Shown in pieces: positions 56,821 to 64,000 of a DNA stretch of 64,000 nt. The translations under genes and the position numbers were made by a program. Source of the stretch: Raffaelea ambrosiae (Eukaryota > Ascomycota > Sordariomycetes > Ophiostomatales > Ophiostomataceae); the NCBI GenBank assembly GCA_002778195.1, contig PCDI01000008.1, positions 1,472,239 to 1,536,238 on the forward strand, in the 5' to 3' direction. Within the stretch, counting starts at the first letter, position 1, and each line of letters begins with the position of its first letter. The notes beneath the pieces are model-generated. The model was not told the origin of the DNA and did no database searches. It saw nothing but the letters and a program-made list of their open reading frames with translations.

Positions 56821-59069
56821 TTATGAAATCCCTGCAATAATGGCCATGGCGGCTCCGTAGGCTCCAGCACAGAGAAGCATGTCTACTGTCGCTGTAGTCT
56901 GTTTCGTGGCATCGTCGGTATTGATACATACGGCGCCCGCCTTCAGCTGGGAACTGAAAGCTGTCCCTGCTATAAGCACAACGACAGTCATCCGGGCCAT
57001 GAACCCGTGTACAGCCAAAAATGACAGGATTGGTAGCACCACGGCAGCAGCTAAAGCTGTAATTAGCTTGGGCAGCTCACGAGCCCCGGGTGTTGGAGCC
57101 AAGATAGCGGTGGTGCGTGGGCTGCTGATTTGAATTGTAGACAGCAGATGGTGACGTGCTCCAGGGCAATCACCATCCAGCTTTGGGGTTCTGACTTCCT
57201 GCTGGCACACCGAAGCTGGCCGAGAGCTCTGGACGGAATTCTGCGGTGAGAAGAAGGGTTTCAGAGGCGAAATATCAAGAGATCGCATAATTGTCCGGCG
57301 TCCAGTTGGCCGCGTGTTGTCAGCCAAACTTTGCAAAAACGAAGGCGACGATGGTGAGGCTGATTCATCACGGGAGGGGAACTGCTGACTGCCTGGGTGA
57401 AGGCTCACAAGGTCTTCAGCCGCATCCAGGAAGCGGGTCTCTGTTTCGGTTATGGGCTGCTGAGTGGCGAGGTAGTTGCGGTACGTTTCAACATCAGCCA
57501 TGGGAGGCGGTGGCAGCCGCTGGGTCTCCGTAAAGGAAGAGAGCGCCTGATCTGTATCAGTCAGCTTCGAGTTTGGGGTTTTTTTTCTGGGGGGGGGGGA
57601 GAGATGGTAAAGACATGGCGGAGAGGTGTTTGCTTACTGTATTGGCCCAGTTTGAAGCAAATTTTACCAAGGATATCGCTCTTCTGCCATTGAAGTTCTC
57701 CACCAGACGAGTACTCGGCACGGCGGGATGCTGGCATGATGTGGCTCTGCAGACGGCGTCTTTGTGTGTCGGCCGTGTCTAGGCGACGTAGCTGCTCTTC
57801 GAGCTCGCTCAGCTCGTCCTGCAGGTGCAAAAGCAAGCGATGGTTCAAGGCCTCAAATTTTCGGTACAGGGGTGTGATTTGGATATCATCGACAGACATG
57901 TCTGCACCGGATGTTCTCGCCGTCGGCCTATCAAGCTTAGGAAGCCCGCTGCCGCTGCTTCTGTTACTTCTGCTGCTCATGATGGATGATGCACCAATAC
58001 TGTCACGACGTTGTCTTTTGGGGCCGGAGACATGCGCAGACAATTTTGACGCCAGGAGGTCATAACCCGTTAGGGGCAACTTCTCAGCCCGGGGAAGATG
58101 CTTGACATGACCAGTGGTGTTTCCACGTGGGTTGCCCAACAGGGCTCCGGCAGGAAGATGAGGCAAGTTTGCTTTTCCGCGTGGCATCTCCGGGGTACCG
58201 TAGCGGTAGGCTGGGTTGGTTTGGGGTGCTGATGCTGGCGCTTGGGCAGAAAAGTGCAAAGGCCAATGGCCTTGCATTTCGACAGGAGCAATGGGGTTGG
58301 TGGAATAGACAGGCATCTGCAACTCTCCATCGCCGGTTTGTGTAGGTCGCGGCGTAGGCGACCCGGTGCCTATTTTATCCCCACTTGCACTGCTATTCGG
58401 GCTTGTAGCTGTGTCACTGCTGTGGAGGGGGCGGGCGCGGTCATATGCACCTGAGGTGGATTGTCTGAATTCAGACGGGCTGCTCTGCGTTGATGAGCGA
58501 GACTGGACAGGACTTTCTGGGTGCGAAGATGTCTGCCATGCTGAAGGTTTTGCCATGACTCGCTGCATTGTCTCATCGCCGGTGACTGACACAAGGTCTG
58601 TGGTCGGGAAGCCGAGTGTATCTGGGCGTTGTTTTTGCTTTATGCGTGACCTGTACAGACTTGGCTCGAAGTTGTTGGCTCTCCCAGTATATTCTTGGGC
58701 TGGAATTATCATGCTTCTTCGATCGCCTGACCGACTCGGTTCTTGTCGGCCCGTGCCTGTGTGCGCTTCAGGAGCGCCTGTTGTGCATGTGGGAGATGTA
58801 GACTTTGCTCGAGCAGGCCGATTTATGACGGGGTTTCTCCCAGCTTCAACACTTCTTGGTCGAAGCAGGTCCCCTGTGGTGCGGTTTCCAGAGGAAGATG
58901 CGGAACGCAGTCGGAAAACACGGGCTCTGTCTTCGGCAGCATCTGTCAACGGAGCGTAAGATGCCAAGATGCCGTGGTCTTGCTCGTACTGGAGTCCTCG
59001 ATTGGACGGCTTGGTTGGCCAAGTCTCCTCTGGGAAACTGGAGAGTATCGAGATCTGTCTCGGTGACAT
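56821..59069 (-). CDS. DUF6594-domain membrane protein
   Basis: This 720-residue protein has exons 57638-59069 and 56821-57551. The 86-nt intron (GTAAGC...GATACAG) contains a poly(C) run on the coding strand. Residues 1-360 are Ser/Pro-rich and disordered. The DUF6594 domain starts near residue 370: ITPLYRKFEALNHRLLLHLQ, then DELSELEEQLRRLD, KLGQYNQAL, the LPPPP signature and DAAEDLVSLHPG. It ends with three hydrophobic helices (LITALAAAVVLPILSFLAV, MTVVVLIAGTAFS, VDMLLCAGAYGAAMAIIAGI). This domain is widespread in Pezizomycotina and has no established function. A membrane location is inferred from the helices. The family usually has the DUF alone, so the long N-terminal extension is notable. 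Start: ATG 59069; the open frame continues upstream but reads as leader. Confidence 0.87.
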
Positions 59070-60298
59070 AATTGCAAGAAATGGGATAGGTTGCGGGTGT
59101 GCGTAGACAGAATTCTCAGGGTGGGACCAGAATAAATGCTGGATGCACAGTAGTGAGGAAAGTCTGCGAGAGAAATTAGACTGATGAGAAATGGAGAAGG
59201 GCTGCTTCAATATGTGCTTAGCTTGGACACTTCTTGGGCGCCAGCAGGAGAAACAGAACGAAAGAACTGCTACTACCAGAAGCAGCCACAGGTTCTGTGT
59301 GCCTGTGCATTCACGTGTGGGTGTGTGTGTGTGTGTGTGTTGCGCTTCCCGTATGCTATGAATGGGTTGATTTCTTGCGTCAGTGTCTGAGTGACTGTTT
59401 GACACATGGCGAGCCAAGCCCTCTGGTGTAAGAGAATAACGGGCAGTGGCTGCATCAAGGCACAATTGGGCTCGTCCTTTTGGTGTCGGTGGAACGATTG
59501 CGAAATGTGACAACGCTCCGCATTCGATCACACAGATACATCACTGAAAATGGGAATTGTCTTTGGGAAGGGGCACAGACGTCGACGACGATGACGGGGG
59601 CCGGTGTATCAACCTTGCTCTACCGTGTTTCAGGTCGACCCGACGAGCATCAGAGCATGTAGGCAGGGACAGACGGCAACAGAGCAGACTTAATCGACCT
59701 ACTTGTCCGTGATGGGGAAATGAGAAAACCCGTACAAGAGTATATGCTGTTTGGAAATGCTGCTACAATTGAGGTGCGAGCAAACACGCTAATGTCTCCC
59801 GAGATTCTGTTAGCTGGAGTTATCTGCTCTTGGCGGCCTTGTCACAAAACTACGGCGTGTTACGTGAAACTGTACAGAAGCAGGACAACCATTGTCTACT
59901 AGATGACACCGGACCAGTATTGCTACCTATGGAAGGCGAGAAAGTGAGTTGTGTTTGTTAATTTAGCCAAAGCTTGCAGAAGAAACATAACACAGGTGGT
60001 GGAGGAGAAGACAGGGGAAGAGGCGACATTTTACCAGTCAGAGGGTTGCCAAAACACAGAAACGTAAGCGGCCATGATGTCTGCTTTGCCCGTCTTTCGG
60101 CTCCCTTTTAGAAGGCACATAGTAAACAAGAGCCCTCCTTTCAGAAAAACTGGACAATGGGCAGCCATTGTAGGCGGAAACTGGTACAAGCGCAAACACA
60201 AATGAGCAGAAGCCCTTGATGGGCAAACAAACAAACAAATTCAAACAAATTCGGGCCCAAGCTTCGGGGCCTTTCCTGCCACTTCTAACTTTGACACA
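59070..60298. other. Intergenic, upstream of the DUF6594 gene
   Basis: This 1.2 kb has no supported gene. It holds a (GT)n microsatellite at 59321-59341 and the 3' region of the bZIP gene. Confidence 0.5.
59321..59341 (+). repeat. (GT)n microsatellite
   Basis: About ten GT units in the leader or promoter of the DUF6594 gene. Confidence 0.9.
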
Positions 60299-61516
60299 TC
60301 AGTATCCATTTCCGTCGGGCTGGCCCCTGCCATCGCGTATTCCGTTACCGTCGGGGCCCCATATTGCCGCTGTACCACCGCTCTGCCCGATCAGGCGTGC
60401 TGCATTCCGTAGATAGTTCTGGATATCGCTGTTTTGGCCACATTGGCTGTGGCGGAGCAGCTCCATGCGCAGCCCGAGCACCTCGTCCGTGAGGGCGGCC
60501 TTCTCTGCTGAGAGATGGTCGTGCCGGGCGGACACAGCGCGCTCGTTTTCCTCGAGTTTGTTCATGGCTGCTTTGCACTTGGCTCGGAATTTTGTCGCTG
60601 CCACTCGGTTTCGCGCCCGCTGGTTGCCTGATCGACTGTTGCTACTGTTGAGTCTGCTCAGACGCTGCGTCTTTCTCGGCTGGGTATCCGCGTCTTCCGT
60701 CATCTCACTCTCATCGGCGTCGCTGCTCCCAGCATCCGGAACGTCGAACAACGAGCTGCAGACGTCAAATTGCTTGGACGAGCTTCCCGTGGAAGGCGAT
60801 GGCGACGGCGACGACGATCCCGGAGGGAAGTGTGCCAGTGCCCCGTTGCTCCCTTTGCTCGAACCAAGAAACAGTTCACTCCCAGCTACGAAACGCTGCT
60901 GCCCGCCAGGGTGTCTGTTTGCCAGGCTGAGTCTGGTTCTTGTCCAATTATCGGCACAACCTCCAGGCCCCACTGCTAAGTGGCCACTCCGGGACCCGTG
61001 AGCGTGGCGATGATCGCGGCGATGGACTTTGTGAAACTGTGGCACTTGGGTGTTGTGAAGATCAGTAGGGCCAACCGCGTTTGCTGCTTCCATTGAATCT
61101 TCGTGAATAGCTGTCCAGACAGGCGAGACGGTGCAATGGGTTGAAGCCATGTGCCCATTCACCTGGGTATTTTGCAAATCAGAATACATGGCCATGTTGC
61201 TACCTTCTTGGCCGAAGTTGAGTACAGATGAAATGGATATGCCGCCAGTGTTCGAAGCTGCATCGGCTGAGTTGGCTAAGGAGTGAGACGAGGCTCGACG
61301 AGGGATGTTCTGCGAAGCACTGGCAACAGGGAACCCTGTGCTAGCCCAGCTACTGGAGTCGGAGGCGCGCTTTCTATTGTTTCGGCTACGTCGAGTACGC
61401 TTGTTGCTTCGCGGTTCTTCAGGGTCAACTTCTACTGATGGGCGGATGAAGTCGACAGCCGTGCTGCCGTCCATTTTTATGTAATGGAGTCTGCCTCCTT
61501 CGTATACCACAGGCAT
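60299..61516 (-). CDS. bZIP transcription factor, ATF/CREB-like
   Basis: This 405-residue predicted nuclear DNA-binding protein has its bZIP region at about residues 297-360. The basic part is NQRARNRVAATKFRAKCK, with the conserved N-x(7)-R spacing altered only slightly (NRVAATKFR), as in fungal AtfA/Atf21 relatives. Leucine/valine heptads follow (LEENERAVSARHDHL, LTDEVLGLRMELL). The sequence after the zipper (CGQNSDIQNYLRNAA) also fits ATF-type factors. The first 290 residues are low-complexity, with a basic cluster (KRTRRSRNNRKR) and an acidic Ser-rich segment before the bZIP. ATF-type factors govern stress, osmotic and conidial responses. The start is uncertain: ATG 61516 (MPVVYEGGRLHYIK) or the Met at MDGSTAVDF downstream. 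A CTTAG just upstream could also be an acceptor of a missed exon. Confidence 0.87.
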   Translation of the reverse strand: MPVVYEGGRLHYIKMDGSTAVDFIRPSVEVDPEEPRSNKRTRRSRNNRKRASDSSSWASTGFPVASASQNIPRRASSHSLANSADAASNTGGISISSVLNFGQEGSNMAMYSDLQNTQVNGHMASTHCTVSPVWTAIHEDSMEAANAVGPTDLHNTQVPQFHKVHRRDHRHAHGSRSGHLAVGPGGCADNWTRTRLSLANRHPGGQQRFVAGSELFLGSSKGSNGALAHFPPGSSSPSPSPSTGSSSKQFDVCSSLFDVPDAGSSDADESEMTEDADTQPRKTQRLSRLNSSNSRSGNQRARNRVAATKFRAKCKAAMNKLEENERAVSARHDHLSAEKAALTDEVLGLRMELLRHSQCGQNSDIQNYLRNAARLIGQSGGTAAIWGPDGNGIRDGRGQPDGNGY

Positions 61517-63034
61517 TGGCTCGGGCACCTAAGCCAAGTTCTGTCTTTCGAAGTCTGCTTGCAACAGGTAAACTTGACATCCAACCGGCCGGGCCTCGAT
61601 AAGAGAAAAATTGAAACGGAAATCAATAGCGAATCACACAACTGCAGAGTGGGCGAGGTGCAGATGTCGCCGACAGGTGCGCGTTTGTTCGTGTTTCTTT
61701 CTATTTGGTTGGTCTGGCCGAACAGTCAGATAGCGTTCAGATTGAACTTGCGTTAAGTTCGAGCTGTGTCTGTGGTAGAGGTCGAGTAATAATGCTTCGT
61801 ATGTTTGATCTAAGCAGAGCTTGTGCTTGTACCAGCAGATAGGAAAATGGGCGACCAAGAATGTGTAGCTATATCTTTTATTGGGAAAGAGAGTAAAGAA
61901 AGTGAAAGCGAAAGTGAAACGGAAATGGAAATGGAAATGGGAAGAAGGTACAGGGTGAAAGTAGGGGTCATCCAAGCAGGATAACATGGGTTTCGAGTGA
62001 TTTTTGTCCTCTCCTTGCTGCCTAAACTGCACACTTGTGAAGCGTCGAAATTGACGATCTCGATGCAACGCGAATGTCTCACCCCAGGACTTGAGTGCGT
62101 CGAATGCCTAAGCAAGAAAGGTATGGCAAGGGCTGCTTTTGCTGTAATTTGTTCGTGCGCGACATCATACGGAAGCATCTCGGCCTGCGAGTTAAGGGGG
62201 CACAAGTTTGGCTAAGAGTACGTACTATCTCCGTCCAAAGAACACAGTGGTTGCAAAGTAATAGCATCAGCTTCATTTCCCGTCTCAGGTCTGTGCTTGG
62301 GACACGTCCAGCCACCAAGACAGGATAAAGGCCACATGCATCAGGCGAACGGCCTTTATACTCGGCCGTGCCTAGATAGTTCTTCTGGACAACGAGCCGA
62401 AATCGACCTCCGACTTCGTCAAAACAAACAAATTCTGTGTGGAATCAAACATTACAATATAAGCTTATCATTTCATCGCAAAAGGAGTCTGGTGAGTCAG
62501 AAAAGGGCTCTCATGCATGGCCACAATGGAGAAGGCACAAGGTGAGACACACATGTCTGGGCACGCAGCTAAAATCCAAGCCTTTAAACCAGCTCCAACG
62601 ATCGCCGATTCATTAGCAACACCAGGCTCGGCCACGAGGTGATTCGACGTGCGACGCAAATCCCCATGCGTGTTCTGTACAGGGCAGTGACGTGGAGGGA
62701 GGACAAATACGGTAAGATATCCTTTTGCAGCTACGTAACTATGTTTTCGTGAGGACCATTATTATATCCGACCTTGTTAAAGTCTGTACCAATTTTCCCA
62801 AAAGACCTAACTCTATTTTAAATGAAAAAAGAAACCCTAAAAAGGGGAAATATGTAGGCGGGTGTTCCAACCCTTCCGTCGTCTGATATGTAGAAAGAAA
62901 ACCACAGTGATAATACTATACTATAACACAAAATAAAGAAAACGAAGTTATAAAATAAGACAAAGGAAAGAAGAGGTGTTTCAATAGGTTCTGAGAAGAG
63001 AAAGAGGCAAAGAAATTAGGGATATGCACATCGT
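61517..63034. other. Intergenic, 1.5 kb
   Basis: No gene is supported. It contains a purine-rich GGAAAT/GAAAGT repeat stretch at about 61885-61950 and AT-rich DNA (62740-63020) that is probably the 3' region of the GPI protein gene. Confidence 0.5.
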
Positions 63035-64000
63035 TTAGATCAGAACGATGGCAGCGACAGCAGCGGCAAATGGCGCCAGCATATGCGAACCGACCCGGCC
63101 AGCGGCGCCCGTGGCACCCGCCGAGGGAGACGTGGTAGATGCAGACGATGCAGGGGTAGTGTAGCCAGTGCCGGCGGAGACCGTCGCCGCGGGCGAGGTG
63201 CTAGCCGAGATAACCGGGGTCGAGTAACCGACCGGGGTAGAAGCAGCCGTGGTAGAGCCGGCGGGGGTGGAGTACTCCACAGGAGTTGAGTAGCCGACCG
63301 GAGTGGAAGCTGCCGGAGTGGACTCGGCAGGGGTAGAGTAAGCGGGAGTCGACTCGGCGGGAGTAGAAGCCGCCGGGGTAGAGTAAGCGGGAGTCGACTC
63401 GGCAGGAGTGGAAGCCGCCGGGGTAGAGTAAGCGGGAGTCGACTCGGCAGGAGTTGACTCGGCAGGAGTAGTAGCTGGGACGGTTGTTGTGCAGACCGTG
63501 GTGGTAATGGCATAGCTCTCGGTGGTGACAACAGTCGTGGGCGTGGCGCAGTTGGGAAGAGTCGGCGCGCACTTGGTGACAGTGTACGACGTGGTCGAGT
63601 AGATGGTGCTGGTAGTGACCGTGGTTGTCGACGGAGTAGCGGGAGTAGTGGCCGAGGTAGTAGCCGGGGTCGTGGCAGGAGTGGTAGCTGGAGTGGTGGC
63701 CGGGATTGAATAAGTCGAGGGAGTCTCAACCGGAACCGAGTAAGTCGAAGGAGTAACGACAGGCGCTGAGGTCGAGCAGTAAACAGTGGTCGACACTGCG
63801 TAAGTCTCAGTCGTGACGTACGGGCTGGTCGGACAGTTGGTCACGGTGGGAGGGCAGCTGGTCACAGTGTACTCGGTGGTGGTGTATATGGTATACGTGC
63901 TAGTGCTAGGTGGGACCACAAATGACGAGCTAGAGGTTGACACCGGGTACACGGGGCTAGAAGACGAAACCGAGGGGACGGTGTAAGACGAGGGAGTTGG
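63035..64000 (-). CDS. Ser/Thr-rich GPI-anchored cell-wall protein, N-terminus outside window
   Basis: The C-terminal 321 residues of a mucin-like fungal wall protein are visible; the frame is still open at base 64000. Composition is dominated by Ser, Thr, Pro, Ala and Val, predicting heavy O-glycosylation. Two related Cys modules are present: YTVTSCPPTVTNCP followed by VTTETYAVSTTVYC, and YTVTKCAPTLPNCA followed by VTTESYAITTTVC. This type of module recurs in Pezizomycotina GPI proteins. PATTPATT and ESTPAYSTPAAS repeats follow. The end, VGSHMLAPFAAAVAAIVLI, is a GPI-attachment signal after a small-residue GATGAAG site. A structural or adhesive wall role is inferred. Confidence 0.9.
   Translation of the reverse strand, partial: PTPSSYTVPSVSSSSPVYPVSTSSSSFVVPPSTSTYTIYTTTEYTVTSCPPTVTNCPTSPYVTTETYAVSTTVYCSTSAPVVTPSTYSVPVETPSTYSIPATTPATTPATTPATTSATTPATPSTTTVTTSTIYSTTSYTVTKCAPTLPNCATPTTVVTTESYAITTTVCTTTVPATTPAESTPAESTPAYSTPAASTPAESTPAYSTPAASTPAESTPAYSTPAESTPAASTPVGYSTPVEYSTPAGSTTAASTPVGYSTPVISASTSPAATVSAGTGYTTPASSASTTSPSAGATGAAGRVGSHMLAPFAAAVAAIVLI
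63333..63467 (-). repeat. 45-bp tandem repeat, three copies, in the GPI wall protein gene
   Basis: Copies start at 63333, 63378 and 63423 with few differences. Each encodes a 15-residue PAASTPAESTPAYST-type unit. Such in-frame minisatellites change length between strains and alter wall-protein reach. Confidence 0.88.

Noticed and set aside
63040..63729. 229-codon minus-strand frame rich in Leu, Pro and Arg
   Set aside because: It is a frame shadow of the Ser/Thr/Pro-rich GPI protein, produced by the tandem repeats.
1..64000. tRNA, rRNA, intact transposon or secondary-metabolite cluster
   Set aside because: I looked for tRNA T-loop signatures, transposase or reverse-transcriptase peptides and adjacent biosynthetic genes and saw none. 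The lone LaeA-like relic is not enough to call a cluster.

Overview
This 64 kb window looks like nuclear chromosomal DNA from a filamentous ascomycete (Pezizomycotina), most likely a Sordariomycete. The evidence is short GT-AG introns of 55-120 nt with CTAAC/CTGAC branch sites, few introns per gene, and the protein families present: a CFEM GPI protein, DUF6594, GT90, a LaeA-like methyltransferase relic and a fungal secreted-type SET protein. I cannot fix the species; an Ophiostomatales-like fungus is only a guess. There is one assembly gap (15049-15233).

Layout. 1-13 kb: the 3' part of condensin SMC4 (+), an N-carbamoyl-D-amino-acid-hydrolase-type nitrilase (-), a decayed Gal80-like oxidoreductase pseudogene (-), a PEBP-family protein (+) and a 935-aa coiled-coil protein (+). 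13-32 kb: an allantoate-permease-type MFS transporter (-), a poorly coding 3.6 kb stretch with the gap and one relic, a GH31 glucosidase (+), a GPI-like ORF without a start codon (-), a divergent pair of a J-domain protein (-) and the DEAD-box helicase DHH1 (+), a truncated LaeA-like methyltransferase pseudogene (+) and a CFEM GPI protein (-). 32-46 kb: a three-exon sugar transporter (-), a 6.4 kb gene-free stretch rich in short dispersed motifs, and a three-exon GT90 glycosyltransferase (-). 46-64 kb: a JmjC protein (+), an alpha/beta hydrolase with one internal stop (+), mitochondrial GatB/PET112 (-) divergent from a SET protein with a signal peptide (+), a DUF6594 membrane protein (-), a bZIP factor (-) and the 3' end of a Ser/Thr-rich GPI cell-wall protein (-).

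How the genes fit together. They are a mix of housekeeping genes (SMC4, DHH1, GatB) and environmental or cell-surface functions (two transporters, CFEM, GPI mucin, GH31, GT90). I see no biosynthetic cluster, no intact transposon, no CRISPR, no tRNA or rRNA, and no clearly new multi-gene system. The most notable signals are several broken genes whose lesions can mostly be explained by C:G to T:A transitions, very long poly(G)/poly(C) tracts (up to 31 nt, two inside introns), and dispersed short motifs (TACGAGTA, ACTACATAGTA, GTAAGATAC) in the gene-free DNA.
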